Assembly (NCBI GenBank): GCA_029865515.1
Contig: JAOUGQ010000111.1
Location: forward strand, 1-9,122
Direction of reading: 5' to 3'
DNA: 9,122 bases
Source: Nitrospirota bacterium
Lineage (GTDB): Bacteria > Nitrospirota > Nitrospiria > Nitrospirales > UBA8639
In this document: one piece after another, positions 1-6,459 of the stretch
Layout: every line of letters begins with the position of its first letter
How positions within the stretch are numbered: the stretch's first letter is position 1
The notes under the pieces: generated by a model
What the model was told of the DNA's origin: nothing
The model's database searches: none
What the model saw: only the letters and a program-made list of their open reading frames with translations
Program-made: the position numbers and the translations under genes

Positions 1-75
1 ACCACCATCTGGTGGCTTTCGTGAAGCCAGGCTACCACTTACCACACTGTCCGAATTTCCGGAGCCCCCTCTCTC

Positions 76-100
76 GGCTCTCTTCTGCGGTGAGAGAGCC
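76..100. repeat. 8-bp hairpin downstream of the four-gene run
   Basis: GGCTCTCT at 76-83 is perfectly complementary to AGAGAGCC at 93-100, with a 9-base loop. It lies about 95 bases beyond the stop of the last minus-strand gene, so it could end that transcript. There is no clear U-tract on the minus-strand side, which makes a classical intrinsic terminator doubtful. The rest of bases 1-195 shows no gene that I can support. Confidence 0.4.
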
Positions 101-195
101 AATCAACATTTCTCACAGTGGGAAACAACATGGGAAGCCTGTCAGAACATTTCAACGGACAACTTCACAACTCGGGCGTAAAAACTCCCTCTACA

Positions 196-990
196 TTAGA
201 GAATAATAAAATCCTTTTTCCCATATCCCCGAGATCGAGAACAAACTTCAAAACCCTCTCTACTACCTTCATCATTGGTATTTCCTTCAATGGTATCGAA
301 AGAAATTTGGTCAAACGACGTGGCAAATCCTGTATGGGTCCAATCCGTGGGGGTTCTTCTCACTAAAAAGATACTTGCCCTAGATAAATCCTCCAATGTC
401 TTGTTTCCTCGTGTGAGGTCAGGTTCTTTAACAAAAACCCCGGCAGCTTTTCCTTGAGCGGCCAACGTATCACAGGAACCTGATCCTTGAATCGGGGCCG
501 TCATTTGAAGTGTTTCAGCGGCTTGCTTGAGCACGAATGAAACAAATCCTGCACACCATGGCCATTGGGATCCTTCATTTCCCTTCATATATACGCGCAC
601 CCACGGTCCACAATTTTGTCCCCCCACCTCCCTTGGGTTTTGTGCCAAATGCGCTTCAGCATACTTTAAGACCATATTCGGGAACGTGTGGTTGCCTGCA
701 CTTATAGGAGTTAAGACCTGCAAAAGAGGAGAGACCAGCTCTTGAAACGTGGCCGGATTCACGATGCCATTCACTCTTAGCCCACGATCCTCTTGAAAGT
801 GTTGAATCTGTTTTTTAGTCACTCCTCCAAAATCATCATCTATGACGAGACCGAACCCTTGAAGGTTCAGCCATTCCTGAACACGTCTAACAGCCTTACC
901 TCGGTCACCTTTTTTAAGGGTTGTGTTAAGGACAACCTCTTTTTGGATCCAGGATGCCAATGAGCCTTCGCCTTCTAGTAATACACTCAT
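196..990 (-). CDS. Peptidoglycan-binding / CHAP-like cysteine hydrolase
   Basis: Predicted wall-degrading enzyme of 264 residues. Residues about 22-90 form a PG_binding_1-type domain (LKKGDRGKAVRRVQEWLN, then GVTKKQIQHFQ, then NGIVNPATFQEL), which in this family anchors hydrolases to peptidoglycan. Residues about 105-264 resemble the small cysteine peptidase/amidase group annotated as TIGR02594/CHAP/NlpC-like: the putative nucleophile is Cys146 in PWCAGFVSF, the histidine is His219 in THTGF, and EGNTND (235-240) is the typical late polar motif. The start is set at ATG 990 rather than an in-frame TTG 12 bases upstream, because GGAGGA at 995-1000 sits at proper spacing before this ATG. No signal peptide or membrane segment is visible. 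It is the last gene of the minus-strand run, 46 bases after the 521-residue gene, so probably co-transcribed. Whether it cuts the glycan-peptide amide or a peptide cross-link cannot be told. Confidence 0.85.
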   Translation of the reverse strand: MSVLLEGEGSLASWIQKEVVLNTTLKKGDRGKAVRRVQEWLNLQGFGLVIDDDFGGVTKKQIQHFQEDRGLRVNGIVNPATFQELVSPLLQVLTPISAGNHTFPNMVLKYAEAHLAQNPREVGGQNCGPWVRVYMKGNEGSQWPWCAGFVSFVLKQAAETLQMTAPIQGSGSCDTLAAQGKAAGVFVKEPDLTRGNKTLEDLSRASIFLVRRTPTDWTHTGFATSFDQISFDTIEGNTNDEGSREGFEVCSRSRGYGKKDFIIL

Positions 991-1036
991 AGCTTCCTCC
1001 AATTTTCAAAATGAATGGCATATCATGTGGCGGATC

Positions 1037-2602
1037 TTACCACTGTAATGTCGGATCGGGATTGGGGCACTTCGACAAAGGCCTGCAAATGAACGCCAAA
1101 ATATAAATGTTCTTATCTGGGATTGTTGGAGGAGCTGATGGTGGCTTCGCAGGGGGTGGCATCGGCTTCTTTACCGGATTTAGTGACAACCGAGTGTACA
1201 TCGACGCATTAAGATACAGCATTGCTCGAGAGTAGTTTTGTTGGGTGCCTACTGTTGCCGCCACACCTGGTCTTAACAGGGCTCCACCTCCCCCGGTCGG
1301 CTGAGTCGGAACACGAATGCCTGCTGGTCGTACTGGTGCAACGGTACGGGGCGCCATTTTAGTATTCTGTGGTCGCAAAGGTTGCAGTCTCATTACTTGT
1401 GGCTGCATAGGTTGTGGATTCATCCGTTGTGGTTGTACAGCCCTTGATACTGTAGGGTCTACTCTCCTGATCATATTTTGATCCTTCACAACATAATTAA
1501 AATGTAAACCACCAGAAACATTTTGATTAGGGCGGGTATTCTGGGCTTGCTTTTGCTCTACCACCACCTTGCGGGCAAATACGATAGCGACGACATAGGC
1601 TGGACAATCCCCGGAAGGTGGCGTACTACCGTTAGAAATAAGTTTGGTCGCATCTGTAAACCTCCAGAAACGTGCCTGGAATACGTCTGAAACGAACCAT
1701 GGCCGACTAATAGCTGCGGAACTGAATTCCAATGTCACAGACTTTACGGAAGACACTTTCCCATCTGCAGAAAATCGCTCTCGGAGTTCTGCTGGCGCCT
1801 CATTGATTAAAGCGTTCACCTCGGCCTCGCTAAGTGAAAAGGGTAGCCAGGAACCCTCTTCTAGAGCATTGGAGGGCGTAAAACTACTTGGCCACACACC
1901 AAAGTTATCTTGTGCTCCTGTTACCTGGTCAATAAGTGGCATCATCTTGGACCGCCAATCATCCCATGTGAGTCCGGGTGATTTCGCACCGAGACGCGCC
2001 TCAGTACTCCGGGCGATTTCTACTTCTGTCTTGTTTCCTTCATGAATCCATTTATTTTCTGCCTCTATAATTTTAGCTCGAAAGGCAGGCTCATCGACCT
2101 CTTGCCATTGCTTTTTCTCAGCTTCGTCCTCCGCAGTCTCACCCGTACTCTTCGCCGCATTATATTCCTGCATAACCATATAGTGAAAATCCCTATGCAG
2201 CCTATAGGCAATGACCTGTGGGCTATCCGTCGGGAACCCCCCCTCACCTGGTACATGCAAGTAGCTCTTCGCCTCCTGGAATTTCACTTCTTCTTCTGGG
2301 GTGCGAATAGAAGATGGGAAAATTGCACCATCCAGTACCTTTTTATACTCATCCCAAAGGAAGTGGGTTTCAGTCGGCAACCAGGCCTCATCCCGGGGAA
2401 TCAAATTGACGAGTCTTGAAAAGGCTTGTAGATTCGCCTGACTCTGCAAAGCGTCGGGCCCAGTTTTCTGTGAGAAAAACTCCAGGTCCCCTTTTTCGTA
2501 GGCCAGCGGCGTAACGGGAAAGCTCAGAAACGTGTCCTCTGTTTCAAAGACTCTCTTTGCTTTGGCTATCAAAGCTAACTGCACCATAGAATCAAGAGCC
2601 AT
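1037..2602 (-). CDS. Uncharacterised protein, paralog of the 529-aa neighbour
   Basis: A 521-residue protein that I do not recognise as a named family. It is a divergent paralog of the upstream 529-residue gene; the shared blocks are an N-terminal TP-x-A-x-E...DLEFF (31-43), FSRLVNLIP (61-69), SFTPSN...W..F (240-255), a core ISRPWFVSDVF...FWRF (299-315) followed by SNGSTPPSG (323-331), and a C-terminal PLSKCPNPDPTLQW ending. Unlike its paralog it has a Pro/Gln/Arg-rich low-complexity segment (about 388-436) and a Pro-rich stretch (about 477-494), which look like flexible linkers. Residues 150-200 are charged and probably helical. No signal peptide or membrane helix is seen. The start ATG at 2602 is preceded by an AGGTGA-type ribosome site. 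A 46-base gap to the peptidoglycan hydrolase downstream suggests a shared transcript. No enzymatic motif is evident; a structural or carrier role alongside the two wall hydrolases is only inference. Confidence 0.85.
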   Translation of the reverse strand: MALDSMVQLALIAKAKRVFETEDTFLSFPVTPLAYEKGDLEFFSQKTGPDALQSQANLQAFSRLVNLIPRDEAWLPTETHFLWDEYKKVLDGAIFPSSIRTPEEEVKFQEAKSYLHVPGEGGFPTDSPQVIAYRLHRDFHYMVMQEYNAAKSTGETAEDEAEKKQWQEVDEPAFRAKIIEAENKWIHEGNKTEVEIARSTEARLGAKSPGLTWDDWRSKMMPLIDQVTGAQDNFGVWPSSFTPSNALEEGSWLPFSLSEAEVNALINEAPAELRERFSADGKVSSVKSVTLEFSSAAISRPWFVSDVFQARFWRFTDATKLISNGSTPPSGDCPAYVVAIVFARKVVVEQKQAQNTRPNQNVSGGLHFNYVVKDQNMIRRVDPTVSRAVQPQRMNPQPMQPQVMRLQPLRPQNTKMAPRTVAPVRPAGIRVPTQPTGGGGALLRPGVAATVGTQQNYSRAMLYLNASMYTRLSLNPVKKPMPPPAKPPSAPPTIPDKNIYILAFICRPLSKCPNPDPTLQW

Positions 2603-2621
2603 TTTTCACCTCATCAAGAAG

Positions 2622-2723
2622 TACTCAGAGGTCAGCAATTTTCAGCACACAACGTCACCACAACCCTTATGTTATGCGGCTTCCACTCCCACTACTGTTG
2701 TCTTAGTTGCTGACTTCTGAGTA
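2622..2723 (-). repeat. 17-bp inverted repeat just upstream of the 521-aa gene
   Basis: TACTCAGAGGTCAGCAA at 2622-2638 pairs with TTGCTGACTTCTGAGTA at 2707-2723 with one mismatch, enclosing 68 bases. On the minus strand the second arm ends only about 5-10 bases before the ribosome site of the 521-residue gene. It could therefore shape translation or mRNA stability of that gene, or be the remains of a small inserted element. Confidence 0.6.
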
Positions 2724-2751
2724 ATATCGCTGAAACAGCAACCTTTCCCAT

Positions 2752-2791
2752 GGTTGCCCCGCCTAATTTTCTAGGTGGAGGCGGGGCAACC
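2752..2791 (-). terminator. Strong 12-bp hairpin after the 529-aa gene
   Basis: GGTTGCCCCGCC at 2752-2763 is perfectly complementary to GGCGGGGCAACC at 2780-2791, with a 16-base loop that carries a further CCTA/TAGG pairing. It begins 7 bases after the stop codon of the 529-residue gene on the minus strand. Position and GC-rich stem suggest a terminator or a stem that protects or attenuates the mRNA between the paralogs. There is no U-tract on either side, so a Rho-independent terminator is not certain and partial read-through to the next gene is plausible. Confidence 0.5.
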
Positions 2792-2798
2792 TGGAGAG

Positions 2799-4388
2799 CT
2801 AAATCCAATCAGTGATTTCCTTGAGCGGATCTGGACTCTTTGGAAACACATGGCATTTGAATCCAATAATTTGATGCCCAGACACTCGCATTTCTTGTTT
2901 TTCTGAGTCGTAGTGAAATTGTGATGAACGTTCTCCGCTGGCTGAGCTGCGAGCATGTGAACCACCGAAATGGAACGGGCCAAAATGCACGGCCCCGCCG
3001 CCGCTTGCTGACGAGCGTTTCCAACTTTGGGCTGCCTCTGAAAACCCACTGCTATTTCTGACACCAATAACTAGGTCCTTGATAAGAATCATTGAGGTGG
3101 GGTAACACGGAAGGAGTCCTTTTGGAGGGGTGCCACCATCGCTGACTATTTCCTTGGCGGATTCGGGATTATTTTTGTCAAAGCGCCACAACTTACTGTT
3201 GATAAAACTTGTTTTGAACCAAGGCCTAATAATTTGGCATTGAGTAATCGAAAAATTCATATAAAACTGGTTGCTGTCAAAAGTTACTTTGGATTGCGAT
3301 TGTCCACTGGCCTCGCTAGCAGACCCACCACCGCCGAAAATGCCTAACCATCCGCCTCCGGCACTTGTTTTAGACCGTTTCATTTGGTAACTGGAATTGG
3401 AGGAATTATTATAATCCGTCGATTTATATTCAAATTCTGTCCATCCTGCCGCCTGCATGGGGTTGCTGGGCACTAGCGAGGTATAGTAAAAATCGCTACC
3501 AGAGGACATCCCGGTGATTCTGGCTTTCTCTAAATCATCTTGATATTGTGCTTTAAGCAGCGCCATATCCCGTCGCATGACTTGATCAATAAATGCTGCA
3601 ATCCCTTCATAATCATTTTTGTACCCATTACTCACCCAATCCGCCATAGCGGCCTTGACCCTGTTGCGTAAAATATTGGCGTTCATTCCCCAATAGTGGA
3701 CAGCCTTGACATTGTCGGCTGTTAAGGCGTCGATGCGAGCGCTGTTGTATGTCAATGCTGCTGCCTCAAATTCAGTTAATTTCTGGTTATACAAGTTCAC
3801 TAACGCACTAGGCTCTGAGACCTCGACCTCTTCATCAGTCACAAGATTCTTTTTTGTCCTTGTCGTGGAGAGCAGCCCTCTGAATTTTTCAATTTTACCT
3901 TTAGTTTTTTCATCCAATTTGGTTTCCATGATTTGACTCATGCGCAAAATATATTCCCAGCGTTCTGAAAGAGACCCCTCATTGTTCATGATGCTCATGG
4001 CCGCGAATTGATCATTCGTTGTAGCAGCCATATCAGGGACAAAATCGACGAGCCGCGCAAAACTTTCTGCATTCATATATTGTTTGCTTGCGTCTTGTGC
4101 ACGCAATCCTTCCAGCAAGGCAGGTGTTAGCTCCGGTTGGTTCGCAGCACCTTCCTCACCTCCCCCCCCACCTTCGACTACCATCTGCTTAAGGGCTTTC
4201 TTTTTGACCACGCCCGTTAATCCTTGGGTTAGAAAATCAAAATCATCAGGTTCAACTGCCATGCCTGGTGTGCACCAACTAAAAAAATTGTCTTCTGACT
4301 TTGGAACGGTGTCATCCCCATTGGTGAGGACGTTGTAGATTTTTCCCATAATCGAGTTAAGCATGACGCTCGGTTCAACCTGTGGCAT
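2799..4388 (-). CDS. Uncharacterised protein, paralog of the 521-aa neighbour
   Basis: A 529-residue protein of unknown function. The start ATG at 4388 follows a strong AAGGAGGAG site. Blocks shared with the downstream 521-residue paralog: CTPGMAVEPDDFDFL (39-53), SFARLVDFVP (109-118), SLVPSN...W..F (304-319), IIRPWFKTSFINSKLWRF (386-403), SDGGTPPKG (416-424), and the C-terminal FPKSPDPLKEITDWI. Between them lie a long helical, charged stretch (about 140-300), a Gly-run at 73-77 encoded by a tract of eight G, a Ser/Gly-rich patch at 340-365, and a Gly/Ser/His-rich segment AVHFGPFHFGGSH (466-478). The second half has alternating hydrophobic strands, suggesting a beta-rich domain. No signal peptide, membrane helix or catalytic signature is visible. 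It sits between an M74-type endopeptidase and its own paralog. A role with these wall hydrolases is likely from context, but the biochemical function is unknown. Confidence 0.85.
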   Translation of the reverse strand: MPQVEPSVMLNSIMGKIYNVLTNGDDTVPKSEDNFFSWCTPGMAVEPDDFDFLTQGLTGVVKKKALKQMVVEGGGGGEEGAANQPELTPALLEGLRAQDASKQYMNAESFARLVDFVPDMAATTNDQFAAMSIMNNEGSLSERWEYILRMSQIMETKLDEKTKGKIEKFRGLLSTTRTKKNLVTDEEVEVSEPSALVNLYNQKLTEFEAAALTYNSARIDALTADNVKAVHYWGMNANILRNRVKAAMADWVSNGYKNDYEGIAAFIDQVMRRDMALLKAQYQDDLEKARITGMSSGSDFYYTSLVPSNPMQAAGWTEFEYKSTDYNNSSNSSYQMKRSKTSAGGGWLGIFGGGGSASEASGQSQSKVTFDSNQFYMNFSITQCQIIRPWFKTSFINSKLWRFDKNNPESAKEIVSDGGTPPKGLLPCYPTSMILIKDLVIGVRNSSGFSEAAQSWKRSSASGGGAVHFGPFHFGGSHARSSASGERSSQFHYDSEKQEMRVSGHQIIGFKCHVFPKSPDPLKEITDWI

Positions 4389-4410
4389 AGCGACTCCTCC
4401 TTAAAGTGAA

Positions 4411-4449
4411 ACGTATCTCTTTTACGATACGTGGATGTTTAAAAACATC
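4411..4449 (-). promoter_or_regulatory. Tandem hairpins in the leader of the 529-aa gene
   Basis: Two adjacent 7-bp stems: ACGTATC (4411-4417) with GATACGT (4426-4432), loop 8; and GATGTTT (4434-4440) with AAACATC (4443-4449), loop 2. On the minus strand they precede the strong ribosome site of the 529-residue gene by roughly 10 bases. They may be leader structures or a palindromic binding site. The remaining sequence to 4564 shows nothing else I can name. Confidence 0.35.
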
Positions 4450-4564
4450 TTGCTGCTGAATTGTAAGCTGGGCAAGGCTCATGTTTTTTATCAGGCTCGA
4501 TCTCTAGAGTGTTCTGGCATAGGTTCTGTTTTCTGCCTTAAGTCGAGGGCTCAATTATTTACTG

Positions 4565-5345
4565 CTAAATAGTTTCGTCAATTCTAGCGGGAGGTTTAAT
4601 GCGAATGTGGTAATGATTGCCGTGGTTTGGCTCCTTAGTAGTCAATTTCTTTTCGAGAAATTCCGGGTCATTAAAAAATAAATTTCGTGTCCATTGATGC
4701 TTTGATAGCCTCCACCTGAAGCAACGCGGCCTCACGGTGAAAGAATTTATTGTAGGCCTCTCCTTTCAGCAAATCCCAGGACTCTGTCTTCGGAGGAAGA
4801 AGGGGCAGACGCATATCAACATCCAATCCTGTTTGGTGACTCGCATGCCCCATAGCCTTTCCGCCCTTTGCCGGTGAAGTATCTCGGATCCAAAATGGCG
4901 GGGCATCGGATGTTCCAATGAACGCTCTGGCGCTGTACAGCAAAGCCGCTGCGTTGATTCTGTCAATCATCCATGACGTCGTGAACGAATTTTTCTTGTC
5001 GCCAAAAGGCAGATCGCTTGTGACCTTCCATCCGATCCCGGATTCCCCGTCGATATTTCGCCAGCGAGGTGCGTTTTGTGCGCACAACCATTTCCAGGTT
5101 AGTCCGCCCACATCAATCCGACCATCGCCGCCGTCTAATTTCGAGCGGCCTTGAACTATGCATTGAAATAGCTTGATGATTCGAATAAAGTCTTTTTCCT
5201 TCCCTGTTCTAACGTCGTCTGCCCAGTCAAAGCCCAACTCGATGAGCCTATCTCGAACTGCCATGACATCCGCCGGGTCGTTATGCGGGATTCCAGTTTT
5301 TGGCGTTCCGCTGCCCACAGAACCGCTTAATGATAGTATCGCCAT
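4565..5345 (-). CDS. M74 (MepA-like) murein endopeptidase, +1 frameshift near C-terminus
   Basis: Predicted zinc-dependent murein endopeptidase of the M74/MepA type, which cleaves D-Ala-meso-DAP cross-links in peptidoglycan. Residues about 20-90 form a peptidoglycan-binding-like domain (ADVMAVRDRLIELGF, then IIKLFQCIVQG, DGRIDVGGLTWKWL). The catalytic core is GHASHQTGLDVDMRLP (166-181), with zinc ligands corresponding to His167 or His170 and Asp175/Asp177. The zero frame stops at residue 224 (KFIF, then TAA at 4673-4671). Skipping one T at 4673 opens 35 more codons, NDPEFLEKKLTTKEP then NHGNHYHIRIKPP, ending at TAG 4567-4565; this supplies the HxxHxH third-ligand motif expected in the family, giving 259 residues. 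The start ATG at 5345 follows GGAGG. No signal peptide is visible. It is the first gene of the minus-strand run. Without the shift the product lacks its last zinc ligand and should be inactive. Confidence 0.85.
4671..4679 (-). other. Frameshift site in the M74 gene (ATT TTT TAA)
   Basis: On the minus strand the zero frame reads ATT-TTT-TAA, followed by T GAC. A P-site tRNA-Phe on UUU can move one base forward and still pair with UUU, after which AAU is read and the conserved C-terminus follows. A zero-frame stop right after a codon that can re-pair in +1 resembles the layout of the RF2 recoding site. No upstream Shine-Dalgarno-like stimulator is seen, and a T6 run is also a common place for sequencing or replication slippage, so the cause is open. 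Confidence 0.7.
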
Positions 5346-5409
5346 TTCAGAACCTCCAATTAGCTGTCTTCAAACTTCCGTATAAATCGACTTCTCGGTC
5401 GCAAAATCC

Positions 5410-5589
5410 TTACTCGTGCGGTCGAAACGCGGCCCCATTACGATCTTTCTTTTGCAAGGGACCGCCGAAGTTGCCACCGTGCTCTAGTTTTAATCGGCCG
5501 TCGTTTTCTGAGGAGACGTCAATCGCCCCCAAAGTTCTGCTTTCTGGGCCGCCGATAAGCCCGGCGCAGACGTTGGCGACCGTCCAGGC
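5410..5589 (-). pseudogene. Possible coding remnant, unidentified
   Basis: A 59-codon open stretch on the minus strand, after two consecutive stops (TAA TAG) and ending at TAA 5412-5410, without a start codon that fits. Its translation is balanced in composition, with pieces such as WTVANVCAGLIGGPES and LEHGGNFGGPLQKKDRNG, unlike the Arg-rich frames around it. Further upstream the same frame is coding-like but interrupted by stops. It may be the tail of a decayed gene. I cannot assign a family, and chance is not excluded. Confidence 0.25.
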
Positions 5590-5880
5590 CTATTAGTCGC
5601 GCGGGTACCCCCGCATGCTCATGAACCCGTGGCTGTGGCCGTCTTTGAGGGCCCATCAGCCTAAGGGTCAGCCTCCTCCTTCCAGTGACCAAGTTCGCGT
5701 GGGCTGCACCTGAGTCCGGCAGGCGTCGTTGCCCCACTGCACCGTCTCTTATGCGATTCTGCATTGGTCTATCGCAAGCAACGTGCCTACACAGGACAGA
5801 CGCATCGACTACATCATCTGAAATCCTTATTATCAGCAATCTCAACACCATACGTATTTCTCACCAACGATTCCTGTGCA

Positions 5881-5944
5881 CGATACACCTCCTGATCACC
5901 GCCGCATGTATCGAAATAGATTCAGGAGGTGAATCCGATCGGAT
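5881..5944. repeat. Overlapping inverted repeats and a 12-bp palindrome
   Basis: CACCTCCTGA (5886-5895) is perfectly complementary to TCAGGAGGTG (5922-5931). A second pair, CGATAC (5881-5886) with GTATCG (5908-5913), overlaps it, so the two stems compete. Directly adjacent is the perfect palindrome ATCCGATCGGAT (5933-5944). Function unknown; the palindrome could be a dimeric regulator's site. Confidence 0.4.
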
Positions 5945-6026
5945 ACCATGCGAAGGACTCGGCAGTTCATGGTCTGGCTGTGGAGAGCAGCAGGAACTCG
6001 GGGGTCTAGCTAAAGTACGTTCCGAA

Positions 6027-6064
6027 TTGTAGTCTGGAGGGGGGACCACACCACCAGACTACAA
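6027..6064. repeat. Perfect 11-bp hairpin
   Basis: TTGTAGTCTGG (6027-6037) pairs perfectly with CCAGACTACAA (6054-6064) around a 16-base loop containing a G6 run. It lies 25 bases left of the 24-bp inverted repeat. No U-tract follows on either strand, so a terminator is unlikely; a transposon end or structured RNA is possible. Confidence 0.5.
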
Positions 6065-6089
6065 GCGACTGATTCTATGAGCCGTATTC

Positions 6090-6233
6090 GAGAGCATCAA
6101 GAAGTCGGGGGTGCAAAGAACCCCGCCCATCCGGGAGGAGCGTTCATAGGAGCCATGGCAGTGTCCGTCATCCCGACAGCGTACATCCGAAGCCCATCGC
6201 GTGCCTGCACACCCCCGACTTCTTGATGCTCTC
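6090..6233. repeat. 144-bp segment bounded by perfect 24-bp inverted repeats
   Basis: Bases 6090-6113 (beginning GAGAGCATCAAG and ending TCGGGGGTG) are the exact reverse complement of 6210-6233. The inner 96 bases contain no convincing gene; a 23-codon frame from ATG 6154 ends inside the right arm. Size and terminal repeats fit a miniature inverted-repeat element (MITE) or an excised IS remnant. No flanking target duplication is obvious. A long cruciform or regulatory stem is the alternative. Confidence 0.55.
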
Positions 6234-6445
6234 CTCTGTGGCATCCGATTCCCACATCCTGTTCGGCGGGGTTGGAAATTCGTCACATCATGGAGATGCG
6301 GCACTTTCGGAGTACCAGTACGTACCTGGCGCGGCTGCCTTTGAAGTATTTCGAGGAATTGTCTAGAGTATGGATGCAGTAACTATGGCACAGGCGCTCC
6401 ATATATATTGACTACCCACCACGCACCGGCAACCCCTTTCACTGT

Positions 6446-6453
6446 AAGGAGGG
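6446..6453 (+). promoter_or_regulatory. Ribosome binding site of the EEP gene
   Basis: AAGGAGGG lies 6 bases before ATG 6460. It decides this start over the in-frame-shifted TTG at 6479 and shows that the frame beginning at 6460 is the true N-terminus, which is what exposes the frameshift downstream. Confidence 0.8.
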
Positions 6454-6459
6454 TCAGAG

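Larger units (their letters stand above)
5346..6459. other. 1.1-kb region without an intact gene
   Basis: Between the divergent M74 endopeptidase and EEP genes. No open reading frame here has both a convincing start site and recognisable protein features; the longer ones are Arg/Ser/Pro-rich translations on both strands typical of chance frames. What is present is a series of inverted repeats (5881-5931, 5933-5944, 6027-6064, 6090-6233), listed separately, and one short coding-like segment (5410-5589). The stretch must also hold the promoters of both flanking genes, but I see no strong -35/-10 pair for either. Confidence 0.6.

Noticed and set aside
1644..2419. Two plus-strand open frames (133 and 125 codons) opposite the 521-aa gene
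   Set aside because: They lie wholly antisense to a well-supported gene, lack family features and ribosome sites, and have compositions typical of shadow frames.
2771..3067. 98-codon minus-strand frame overlapping the 529-aa gene
   Set aside because: Alternate frame inside the real gene, with no recognisable features of its own.
5519..6032. Open frames of 110 (minus) and 115 (plus) codons in the gene-free region
   Set aside because: Arg-rich or Ser/Thr-rich translations without start signals or motifs; most likely chance.
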